Below the pieces are notes generated by a model. It ran no database searches. It saw nothing but the letters and a program-made list of their open reading frames with translations, and was not told the DNA's origin. DNA of 18,656 nucleotides from Entamoeba histolytica HM-1:IMSS (lineage: Eukaryota > Evosea > Mastigamoebida > Endamoebidae), in contig NW_001915037.1 in NCBI RefSeq assembly GCF_000208925.1, forward strand, positions 1-18,656, given 5' to 3'. The position numbers and the translations under genes were made by a program. Below are positions 1 to 7,136 of this stretch, in pieces (the stretch's first letter is position 1; each line of letters starts with the position of its first letter).

Positions 1-1076
1 AAAACATTCCTGTTGAAGAAACAAAAGAAGTTATTCAAAATTATCAAGAAATACCAGAGGATTGGCCAAAAGAAGGAAAGATTGAATTAAAGGGATATCA
101 ATTTAGATATCGTGAAGGATTACCATTAGTTTTAAAAGGAGTAGATGCTGTTATCAATGATAAAGAAAAAATAGGTATTGTTGGAAGAACAGGAAGTGGA
201 AAATCAACAATGATGGCAGGATTGTTTAGAATTGAAGAACCTGCAGGTGGGTCAATTCTTGTTGATGGAATTGATACTACAACAATTCCTATGCATACAT
301 TAAGATCAAGAATGTGTATTTTACCACAAGAAGCAACTATGTTTAGTGGAACAATTAGAGAAAATCTTGATCCTACATTCCAAAAGAGTGATGAAGAAAT
401 GAAACATGTATTAGAATTGGTTAATGTAAATAAAGAATTGGATTATATAGTTACAGAAAATGGAGAAAATTTCTCACTTGGAGAACGTCAAATGATTTGT
501 ATGGCAAGAGCATTATTAAAGGGAGCTAAAATATTAATTATGGATGAAGCAACTGCATCAATTGATATTCAAACAGATATTATGATTCAAGAAATGGTTA
601 GAAAGAATTTCAAAAAATGTACAACATTAACTATTGCACATAGACTACATTCAATCATGGATTCTAATCGAGTTATGGTATTTGATGATGGTCATTTAAT
701 GGAAATGGATACTCCAATTAATTTGATTGAACAAGAAACAACAATCTTCAATAATTTGGTCCAACAATCAGGATGTGCTGAAGAACTTAAACGATTAGCA
801 AAAGGAGAAGCATCTATTGCTGAAACATTAAAAGCTGAAGATGAAAAAAAGAAAAAACAAGAAAATGAATCATCAGACTCAACTGAAAAGCCAACAGAGT
901 TGATTGACTTAAATACACCATCTGCAAGTCCAATGCCACTTGATGGAACAGTAACCAATAAAGATAAATCCCCATTACTCAATTTAAATACACCAACAGT
1001 AAGTCCATTACCACAACATGTAAACGATAAGAGTGAATCGGTAAGTGAAGGTAGTAACAATTCTTCATCAGAATAA
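1..1076 (+). CDS. ABC transporter, subfamily C (MRP type), C-terminal part with second nucleotide-binding domain; 5' end outside window
   Basis: This is the 3' end of a multidrug-resistance-associated (ABCC) transporter, which would use ATP to export conjugates or drugs across a membrane. The reading frame is open from base 3 and the real start lies outside the window. Visible in order are the A-loop region (YQFRYREGLPLVLKGV), Walker A GRTGSGKST at 183-209, Q-loop (ILPQEATMFSGT), the signature SLGER at about 474-488 (family usual SVGQR), Walker B ILIMDEA with Asp at 543-545 and Glu at 546-548, and the H-loop His at 639-641. The phrase GLPLVLKGV followed by IGIVGRTGSGKST is typical of the second NBD of ABCC proteins. 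After the NBD comes a hydrophilic tail of about 100 residues, rich in K, E, S and T. It carries two copies of an LNTPxxSPxP motif (about 910-945 and 982-1010), unusual for the family and possibly phosphorylated by proline-directed kinases. Family call is firm; substrate is unknown. Confidence 0.92.
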   Translation, partial: NIPVEETKEVIQNYQEIPEDWPKEGKIELKGYQFRYREGLPLVLKGVDAVINDKEKIGIVGRTGSGKSTMMAGLFRIEEPAGGSILVDGIDTTTIPMHTLRSRMCILPQEATMFSGTIRENLDPTFQKSDEEMKHVLELVNVNKELDYIVTENGENFSLGERQMICMARALLKGAKILIMDEATASIDIQTDIMIQEMVRKNFKKCTTLTIAHRLHSIMDSNRVMVFDDGHLMEMDTPINLIEQETTIFNNLVQQSGCAEELKRLAKGEASIAETLKAEDEKKKKQENESSDSTEKPTELIDLNTPSASPMPLDGTVTNKDKSPLLNLNTPTVSPLPQHVNDKSESVSEGSNNSSSE

Positions 1077-2351
1077 ATTGATTGGTTTTGTTTTAATTAA
1101 TGGTTTATGATAAAAATAAATGCAATTTCTAAAGAATATTCATTCTTTTGTTTTTTGTATCATGTTCTTATTGATTACTTACTTTGTTTTATTATTGACG
1201 GAAGAAAATAAAACAAATACATACTGACTCTAATAAAATATTTCCAATTAATGATAAAGTAAAACAAAAATATGATAAAAATACTTAATAACATGTGTTT
1301 ATTCTTGTTGAATTATTTTAATAGACAAATATCGAAAAATAACACTTTAATTAACTTTTATATGAAAATGAATAACTTTTTAGTAAGGACAATGTTGATG
1401 GTAAATATCTTAACTAGTCAATACCAAGTATTAATAAAATAAAAAGATTAAAAGATAATTATGAAATACATTATTTGTGATTCACTACTAGTTAAACTTG
1501 TATTGGATTATTTTGAAAATTAACTTATTTGACACAGAAAAGAAATGTAATAAATTGTTTACTATTCATTTAATCTATGTGAGCATATTCTAAAATGAAG
1601 ATTACTTATAAACTCTGATAATCTATTATATAAACTTTTACATCTTATTTTTAAAATAAACTTACAAATAAGTATCTTCAATAAATATTACTTTCATTTA
1701 AAGGAAAGAAAACAAAAGTAAAATACTAACTTTTAGTTATACTTTACCACTTTCTTTAATGTTTTTCATTTAATTGGTTTTAAATTCCTTATTGTATGAA
1801 TGTATCCATAAAACACCCTTAAGTTTAGTTAATTTAAATGAACCTTATAACAATCTAAATAAACATACCTACTTTAATACAGTTGCAATATCTCTAAAGT
1901 ATTATTTTTTCTTTTTTCAACTTCTTTTTCTTCAAAACTCTATTCTTTTATTTAAACCAAAGCCATCTGTATTATTTCTCTTTCAGTTATTTAAGTATTT
2001 TTTTATTAGTCTTAAAAATACTCCAATCATTCCCTCTAGCCTTCACATACTAACCCATACAAAATTTGAACTTTTGTCTTTACTTGTACAGATTTGTCTT
2101 TAAAAATAATTAATTCATTGTCTCTCAATAACACACCCTTTATTTTGAATTTATTATCTTATCAATTTTATTACTCGATTTTGTGAGTTAATTCTATGAC
2201 TTATATAAATGAGTTCAACACTTTTTGCTAGCAGTTATTGTTACAGCACTACACAAACAGTTTCGTTTCAAATTGAAAAACAAAGAGAGTGATAATAGTC
2301 CTATTTTATTTACTATTGAAAAAGGAGAATGAAATTCATTATATTTAATAC
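1077..2351. other. Long AT-rich intergenic region between convergent genes
   Basis: I see no gene with an ATG, conserved domain or splice signals in this stretch. It lies between the 3' ends of the ABC transporter (+) and the RRM/zinc-knuckle gene (-). About 1770-2105 differs from its surroundings: the plus strand is pyrimidine-rich and free of stops in one frame for 110 codons, but there is no ATG and the translation has no recognisable domain. About 2200-2300 is slightly richer in GC. The right edge abuts the snoRNA candidate. Confidence 0.6.
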
Positions 2352-2421
2352 AAAAATATCAGACTTGGATTTGTCATCCTTACTCAGGAGTAGCAAATAA
2401 CTAATCATCACTTATATTTTT
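2352..2421 (-). ncRNA. Box C/D snoRNA candidate, U24/SNORD24-like
   Basis: On the minus strand every part of a box C/D guide RNA is present in order. The C box GTGATGA (2405-2411) fits RUGAUGA exactly. The D' box is CTGA (2384-2387), the C' box GGATGAC (2373-2379) and the D box CTGA (2359-2362). The flanks pair as a terminal stem, AAAAATA (2415-2421) with TATTTTT (2352-2358). The C-to-D' gap is 17 nt and the D'-to-C' gap 4 nt, both normal. The D' guide is complementary to AGUAGCAAAUA, seen on the plus strand at 2389-2399. From memory this matches a strongly conserved large-subunit rRNA stretch targeted by U24. The D'+5 rule places the methyl on the A of AGUAGC, the residue I recall as Am1449 in yeast. 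The D guide would pair with ACUUGGAUUU, but in yeast numbering its register differs from the U24 C1437 site. The RNA lies 132 bp past the stop of the RRM gene on the same strand. It would act in the nucleolus with fibrillarin. Confidence 0.8.
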
Positions 2422-2553
2422 TATTTTAACAATAGAATATTAACAAAATCAGTTTTCCATTAATTTGATTATGGTTTATTAGTAAAAAATAAATTTTAAT
2501 TAATAAACTAAAATGTTCCAATCAAAAAACTTAAATTAAATATTAACTCTTAT

Positions 2554-3729
2554 TTAATCATCAAACCTTATATGCTTTCCAGTATCTTCAGTATTATCAT
2601 TTGACTTTCGTTTAAACCCACCTTCAGTATTTTCTGGACAGTCCACACTCTTATGACCTACTTGTCCACATTTATAACATGTAACTTGGTCGGAACTTTC
2701 TGGAACTTCTTGTTCAGGACAATTTTTTCCAATGTGCCCTAGCTTACCACAATGGAAACAAACTTTATCGTCTGGTTGAGAACAGTCTCTTCCAATATGT
2801 CCTGGTTTTCCACATTTAAAACATACTTTTTGAATAGACTTATTTAAAGATGCAGTTTCAGGAGTACTTGTGTCTCCATGTCTATATCCTTTCTTTTTTG
2901 TATTTGCATATTCAAGATAAACAGCTCTTCCTTCAAATTCTTTACCAGTCATCTCATCAATACATCTTTGTGCCTCGTTAACATTAAAAAAGTCAAGATA
3001 TCCAAACCCTCTTGACTCACTTTTTCCTTTAAATGTAATAATTCTACACTTGGCAATATTATAATCTCCAAACTCCTCTCTAAATTTCCTTGTATTCCAT
3101 TGTTTAGGAATTCCTTGAACACAAACACTAATATACTTCTTCCCCTCATCCTTCTTTTGTTTATCCTTTTCTTCTTGTTTTACTGTTTTTTTATTTCTCT
3201 TTAATACCTCTTCTTCTTGAGGTTCTTCTTTTTTAATTTCTTTTTTTTGTGTTTTTTCTTCTTCTTTTATCTCTTCTTTCTTTTTATCATTTACTAATTC
3301 TTCTTGTTCTTCTTCATGACATTCTTCTTTTTTTACTTGTTCTTCTTTTACTTGTTCTTCTTTTACTTGTTCTTTTTTTACTTGTTCTTCTTTTTTATCA
3401 TTTACTGACTCTTCTTTTTCATTTTTTTCTTGTTCTTTTTCATCTTTTGCTATTTCTTCTTTAGTGTCTTCTTCCATTTTAGTAACTTCAGTAGTATTTT
3501 TTTCTTTTTGCTCTTCTTCTTTATCATTGTCTTTTTCTTTTTTCTTTTCCTTTTTATCTTTTTTCTTTTCCTTTTTATCTTTTTTACTATGTTTATGTTC
3601 TTCTTTCTTTTCTTTTTCTTCTTTAATTTCAGGTTTAGCTATTTCATGTTTTTCGTAAGAAGATTCCGAATCAGACTCAGTATCAGAAACATCAATAACC
3701 TTGAAATTTTTTGGAGTCTTTAAAGACAT
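2554..3729 (-). CDS. RRM and triple CCHC zinc-knuckle RNA-binding protein with long charged N-terminus
   Basis: This is a 391-residue protein, starting at the first ATG in frame (3729); codons further upstream contain no ATG. The first 195 or so residues are an acidic and lysine-rich low-complexity region, following a serine/acidic patch near residues 12-25 (SDTESDSESS) that resembles CK2 sites. One RRM follows at about 198-279, with RNP2-like SVCVQGI and RNP1 SRGFGYLDF. Three CX2CX4HX4C zinc knuckles come next, at Cys303/306-His311-Cys316, Cys324/327-His332-Cys337 and Cys351/354-His359-Cys364. The tail is basic and then acidic. The layout (charged N-terminus, RRM, zinc knuckles) suggests an RNA-binding factor in the nucleus or nucleolus, somewhat like nucleolin or Gis2/CNBP-type proteins, but no specific orthologue is recognised. 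The charged region includes tandem repeats at the DNA level (3331-3390 and 3540-3581), so its length may vary between strains. Domain calls are firm; the role is inferred. Confidence 0.9.
   Translation of the reverse strand: MSLKTPKNFKVIDVSDTESDSESSYEKHEIAKPEIKEEKEKKEEHKHSKKDKKEKKKDKKEKKKEKDNDKEEEQKEKNTTEVTKMEEDTKEEIAKDEKEQEKNEKEESVNDKKEEQVKKEQVKEEQVKEEQVKKEECHEEEQEELVNDKKKEEIKEEEKTQKKEIKKEEPQEEEVLKRNKKTVKQEEKDKQKKDEGKKYISVCVQGIPKQWNTRKFREEFGDYNIAKCRIITFKGKSESRGFGYLDFFNVNEAQRCIDEMTGKEFEGRAVYLEYANTKKKGYRHGDTSTPETASLNKSIQKVCFKCGKPGHIGRDCSQPDDKVCFHCGKLGHIGKNCPEQEVPESSDQVTCYKCGQVGHKSVDCPENTEGGFKRKSNDNTEDTGKHIRFDD
3331..3390 (-). repeat. 15-bp coding tandem repeat, four copies
   Basis: Four head-to-tail copies of TTTTACTTGTTCTTC lie at 3331-3345, 3346-3360, 3361-3375 and 3376-3390, with one base change in the third copy. 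On the minus strand they encode a five-residue unit of the EEQVK/KEQVK type inside the charged N-terminal region of the RRM protein. The unit is a multiple of three, so copy-number change keeps the frame. Confidence 0.9.
3540..3581 (-). repeat. 21-bp coding direct repeat, two copies
   Basis: Two copies of a 21-bp unit (TTTTCTTTTCCTTTTTATCT plus T) at 3540-3560 and 3561-3581 encode a KDKKEKK-type repeat in the lysine-rich part of the same protein. It is in-frame and likely unstable in length. Confidence 0.75.
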
Positions 3730-3759
3730 TAGTATTGTTTTAATCAAAAAAAGATTACT

Positions 3760-3773
3760 AGGGTTTATAAACC
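3760..3773 (-). promoter_or_regulatory. Possible promoter element: TAAACCCT overlapping a 12-bp palindrome
   Basis: GGTTTATAAACC (3762-3773) is a perfect palindrome. Read on the minus strand it runs into TAAACCCT, ending about 30 nt upstream of the RRM gene ATG. An AAACCCT also sits 35 nt upstream of the uL3 ATG, so this may be a shared core promoter motif. Placement and function are inferred. Confidence 0.35.
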
Positions 3774-3819
3774 AAAATATAAAATAAATTATATATTTGT
3801 GTTATTTATTTTTCATCAT

Positions 3820-3890
3820 CATTAGCTTTGTATAAAATAACAGACATGCATTGATTTTGTTTTACCAATACCCAAAAACAACAGCTAATG
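3820..3890. other. Inverted repeat able to form a 12-bp bulged hairpin
   Basis: CATTAGCTTTGT (3820-3831) pairs with ACAACAGCTAATG (3878-3890) over 12 bp, with a single bulged C. The loop is 46 nt. It lies in an intergenic region about 90 bp upstream of the RRM gene start. Because it is symmetric it could act in RNA from either strand, or as DNA. No known family was recognised. Confidence 0.5.
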
Positions 3891-4569
3891 TAATAAAACA
3901 ATTAGTCTAATATTTTGTCTTTAAAACCTTTGTTTTTTACTGATAATTGTACTAAAAATAACTAAACTAAATGAGAATTATCCAATTCTAAATTTGGTCA
4001 TTACATTGATTAGATTTTAGACTCTTATATTCATTATCTAGAACCTCCATTCTTTATAAATTTTAAAATATCTTTATTAAAATATTCAAACTATTTAATA
4101 TAATTTTGTTGTAAAATGAAAACTTATTACTTAGTTTAGAGAAGAGTATTATTAATTAAGAAAACAAAAATACAAGAATAAAAGATAATTATTATAATAT
4201 TTTTATTGTTTCAGTTAACAAGACTGTAAAAATATTATAGAGAATATAAATAAATAATTGAATTTGTTTATGAATTACTCCAGTTAATAGTCAATTAAAA
4301 AGAATTTATCAACAAGTAATTTTTCCTTTGAAGATGTTTAGTAATAGATAGTTTCATAAAGAAAAATGCAAAAGTCTATTCAAATATTAATAAACAAAAA
4401 AAAGAAGAGATTAAAATATAAGAAAGTATAATTTGATATAACAACCTTTTTTACTCTGAAAAAAAAAGAATTCAATAGTTCAAAAATGAATGTATTTTCT
4501 AGTTGGATAGTCATTGTCTTAAATAATCTTTTAGAAAACAATTTAAAAAAAAATTAATTTGAAAGTGAA

Positions 4570-5829
4570 TTATTCATCTTTTTCTTTTATAAATTTTTTA
4601 GCTCGATTCTTTCGTTCTTTCCAAGTTGTTTGAATAAAATCAAACAACTCAGGTGGTTTTGGAAGTTCTATTAAAGACCACATCATAGGAGCTCTCATAG
4701 CTATATCTCCTATTGTTTCTTTTGATGCCACTTGAGACATTCCAACTTCAGTACCATAATAAATATACATAGGTCCATCATCACTTGAAATGAAATTTAA
4801 GGCATGTTTAACTTTATTAATATCTCCATTCATCATAAACATAATTCTATCCATATCATGATTGTCAACAAACAATCCTCCTAAAAAGTTTCTTGGATAT
4901 AACCACTTTCTTAACCATAATAAAAACTTAAATAAAAACTCTGGTACATACTTAAATCTTCCTTTACCTGATAGATATTCCCTTATTAGCATACACCCTC
5001 TAATATCTAATACCCCATCTAATATTGGGATGTACATCATCTGAGCTAATTCTTGACAAATACCATCAAACCCAATTTTTGATAACCACCACAACAATCC
5101 TTTCATTGGAGTTTCAATGGTTTGTAAAATTCTTCTTTCACAACCACCAAACCAAACTTCTCCAATTAATAATGGAACACGTCTTTTTAATTCTTTTGCT
5201 TTTTCTTGTAATACTTTTCTTACTTCTTTAAAAAAGGAATTTGGGATTCCGATTGCATGGTCAATCCTAAAGTCATCAGCTCCTAATTCATAAAATTCAA
5301 CAAATGCATTCAATAATGATTGTTTTACTTCTGTGTCATTATGATTGACTTTCCATAATTCGTTATACCCCAAAAAATGCATTGGATTACCATCTGGATA
5401 CCATCTAAATCGTTCAGTTCTAATCCCTTTCATTGCTTCTTCAACCCAAGGATGATAACAACTAACATGATTAGGTACTATATCAAGAAGAATAGAAATA
5501 TTATTTTGATGTGCTACTTTACAAAGTTGTTTAAAATCATTTTTTGTTCCAAACCGAGGATCAACGTCATTAAAGTCAATAATATGATATCCATGATATG
5601 GCATATACTCTGTTACAATTGCATGATTTTTATATATTGGAGATAAAAAAATTGTAGAACATCCTAATTCTTTCAAATAATTCATTCTACTAGTAATTCC
5701 TTTTAATGTCCCTCCAAGAAATTGATTTGAATTTTCTTTGGTTTCTAAACTTTGGTTTTCACCACTAAAACGATCAACAAGAATATGATAAATATTCCCA
5801 TAATAAAAAGGATGATACAAAGAAATCAT
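4570..5829 (-). CDS. GH13 alpha-amylase family glycosidase
   Basis: This is a 419-residue enzyme of glycoside hydrolase family 13, expected to cleave alpha-1,4 (or 1,6) glucosidic bonds in starch, glycogen or maltodextrins. The four family motifs are present: region I DIVPNH (116-121), region II DDFRIDHAIG with nucleophile Asp190, region III GEVWFGG with acid/base Glu224, and region IV FVDNHD with the transition-state Asp325. The N-terminus begins directly with the barrel (YHILVDRF), with no signal peptide and no membrane segment, so the enzyme is predicted to be cytosolic, where it could act on stored glycogen or engulfed polysaccharide products. At 419 residues it is short, and it ends in a basic tail soon after the barrel, with little room for the usual C-terminal beta domain. 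The form looks more like bacterial maltodextrin-type amylases than animal salivary types, which hints at lateral transfer, but this is not shown. It is divergent from ATG4 across about 70 bp. Confidence 0.9.
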   Translation of the reverse strand: MISLYHPFYYGNIYHILVDRFSGENQSLETKENSNQFLGGTLKGITSRMNYLKELGCSTIFLSPIYKNHAIVTEYMPYHGYHIIDFNDVDPRFGTKNDFKQLCKVAHQNNISILLDIVPNHVSCYHPWVEEAMKGIRTERFRWYPDGNPMHFLGYNELWKVNHNDTEVKQSLLNAFVEFYELGADDFRIDHAIGIPNSFFKEVRKVLQEKAKELKRRVPLLIGEVWFGGCERRILQTIETPMKGLLWWLSKIGFDGICQELAQMMYIPILDGVLDIRGCMLIREYLSGKGRFKYVPEFLFKFLLWLRKWLYPRNFLGGLFVDNHDMDRIMFMMNGDINKVKHALNFISSDDGPMYIYYGTEVGMSQVASKETIGDIAMRAPMMWSLIELPKPPELFDFIQTTWKERKNRAKKFIKEKDE

Positions 5830-5900
5830 TGGTAAATGAAATAAAGTTTTTCAGTCAGTAAATAAAAATACTTTTTTTTCGTTAAAAAAAAAAACGAAAA
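5830..5900. promoter_or_regulatory. Short divergent promoter region between amylase and ATG4 genes
   Basis: Only 71 bp separate the two ATGs (5829 minus, 5901 plus). The stretch holds an inverted repeat, TTTTTCGTT (5875-5883) and AACGAAAAA (5893-5901), around an A-rich loop, ending at the ATG4 start. If ATG4 really starts at 5955, the shared region is 125 bp. No TATA-like GTATTTAAA was seen here. Confidence 0.5.
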
Positions 5901-6995
5901 ATGAAAAAAAAGAAGAGATGTGAAACTTTTCTTATTTCAAAGTCTTTTAAAGTAATGCTTCCACCTCAACAAAAGAAAAAGAAGTCATTCACTAGTTTTG
6001 TTAATGCATGTTCGTATAACCTTTCTTCTCATTTATATAATTCTGTTGTCAAATCTCAATTTAAGCCATTTACATTTAATTTAAAATACGTATTACAAGG
6101 AGTTACTTATACTGAACAACCTACATCAAATAATAATATTGCTAAACACCTTTCAACTTTGTTTCGAATCACTTATAGAAATGGCTTTACTTACCATTTA
6201 CCTCACTGTAGTTTGACAACAGATGCTGGATGGGGATGTACATTAAGGTCTATCCAAATGTTGTTTCTTAATTCATTAATAAGACTACAAGAACCAAATC
6301 CAGGTTTTGGAGACGATGCTGCAGAAAAAGTTCAACAAAATTTTATTATTCATTCAATGGAAGAACGAAGAGAATATGTCCAATTAATTGAAGACACTCC
6401 AAAACAAGAAGCTGTTTTAAGTCTTTATAAAATGTTCAATCTAAAGATAGTAAGACAAAATAACCAAAAAGGAACAAATTACCTTTCTCCTTCTACATGT
6501 GCAATAGCCTTATCTCAACTTGTAGAGATGTGGGACCAACGACCTTGTCATGTTATTTATAGTAATACTTTCCCTAAAGAAATTCAACCAAACACTCTTC
6601 TAATGATTAGTGCACCTTTAAATGAAAAAACAATTAGTTGTCTTGATAATACTTTTGTAGGAGGTGTAGTGTGTGGTGTTGATACAAAAGCTATTTATGT
6701 CTGTGGAAGAACAGGAAACATGTTACTTCTACTTGACCCTCACTTTGTTCAAAAAGCACACGAAGATGGAGATTTTGATATTGTTGATTATTCTGTAAAA
6801 CCAAGTGACTTAAGAATGGTTCGTCTAACTGAGTTGGTTTTTGGTAATTGTATATGGGGAATATTGGTCAGAGAAGATAATATAGAGATACTAAAAAATT
6901 GGTGTAAAACTTCACTTGGAGTGACTAATGAAGAAGAGATACGTGAGATGGTTTCTGTAGGTAATGAAGAAGGCTTCGAGGTGTTAGATTTTTAA
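5901..6995 (+). CDS. ATG4: Autophagy cysteine protease ATG4 (peptidase C54)
   Basis: ATG4 trims the C-terminus of Atg8 to expose its glycine for lipidation, and later removes Atg8 from membrane lipid. The ORF is 364 residues. The catalytic Cys113 lies in the hallmark TDAGWGCTLR, and the Asp279/His281 pair in LLLLDPHFVQ, so the triad is intact. The length fits the family (about 350-450). The first ATG (5901) gives a lysine-rich leader with no family match; a second ATG at 5955 (Met19, MLPPQQ) is a good alternative start, leaving about 345 residues. The C-terminus ends GFEVLDF after acidic residues, fitting an LIR (Atg8-binding) motif Phe-x-x-Leu and closely resembling the C-terminal LIR of human ATG4B (FEIL). 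Entamoeba is known to have a reduced autophagy set centred on Atg8. The family call is secure; the LIR is inferred. Confidence 0.93.
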   Translation: MKKKKRCETFLISKSFKVMLPPQQKKKKSFTSFVNACSYNLSSHLYNSVVKSQFKPFTFNLKYVLQGVTYTEQPTSNNNIAKHLSTLFRITYRNGFTYHLPHCSLTTDAGWGCTLRSIQMLFLNSLIRLQEPNPGFGDDAAEKVQQNFIIHSMEERREYVQLIEDTPKQEAVLSLYKMFNLKIVRQNNQKGTNYLSPSTCAIALSQLVEMWDQRPCHVIYSNTFPKEIQPNTLLMISAPLNEKTISCLDNTFVGGVVCGVDTKAIYVCGRTGNMLLLLDPHFVQKAHEDGDFDIVDYSVKPSDLRMVRLTELVFGNCIWGILVREDNIEILKNWCKTSLGVTNEEEIREMVSVGNEEGFEVLDF

Positions 6996-7136
6996 AAAAA
7001 TGTTATTTATATCATCAACTAGTTTCATAGAAAATTAAAACTATAAAATAATTATACTGAAAAACAAATGAAGGAAATTAAGTTAAATAATAAAAAATAT
7101 AATATAAAATAGAATTTGTAATAGGAAAACGAAAGA

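Larger units (their letters stand above)
3730..4569. other. AT-rich intergenic region with a hairpin
   Basis: No coding region or known RNA gene was found. The right part (4000-4569) lies downstream of the amylase stop and holds only AT-rich sequence with A and T runs. The left part must contain the promoter of the RRM gene, transcribed leftward. Features worth noting are a 12-bp palindrome (3762-3773), a TAAACCCT motif on the minus strand (3760-3767) and a bulged hairpin (3820-3890). Confidence 0.6.

Noticed and set aside
692..1060. 122-codon minus-strand frame
   Set aside because: Antisense shadow of the ABC transporter tail, with no domain.
1604..1630. Second C/D snoRNA (ATGAAGA ... CTGA)
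   Set aside because: C box has a mismatch, boxes are too close for a full RNA, no terminal stem and no C'/D' pair.
1774..2103. 109-codon open frame on the plus strand
   Set aside because: It opens at TTG, not ATG, has no internal Met in frame, no domain, and is T/C-rich low complexity. Kept only as a composition oddity.
2949..3149. 66-codon minus-strand frame in the RRM gene
   Set aside because: Alternative frame of the RRM coding region; the main frame carries RNP1 and RNP2.
3249..3723. Leu/Phe/Ser-rich plus-strand frames
   Set aside because: They are antisense to the Lys/Glu-rich coding region of the RRM gene; GAA and AAA codons read backward give TTC and TTT, with no stops.
3730..3747. 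Six extra codons (start TTG) before the RRM protein
   Set aside because: No ATG there; the first ATG in frame is at 3729.
3820..3900. H/ACA snoRNA
   Set aside because: The hairpin stem is too long and the ACA too far from it; no upper stem or pseudouridylation pocket could be drawn.
4862..5646. Plus-strand frames inside the amylase gene
   Set aside because: Antisense shadows of a gene with all four GH13 motifs.
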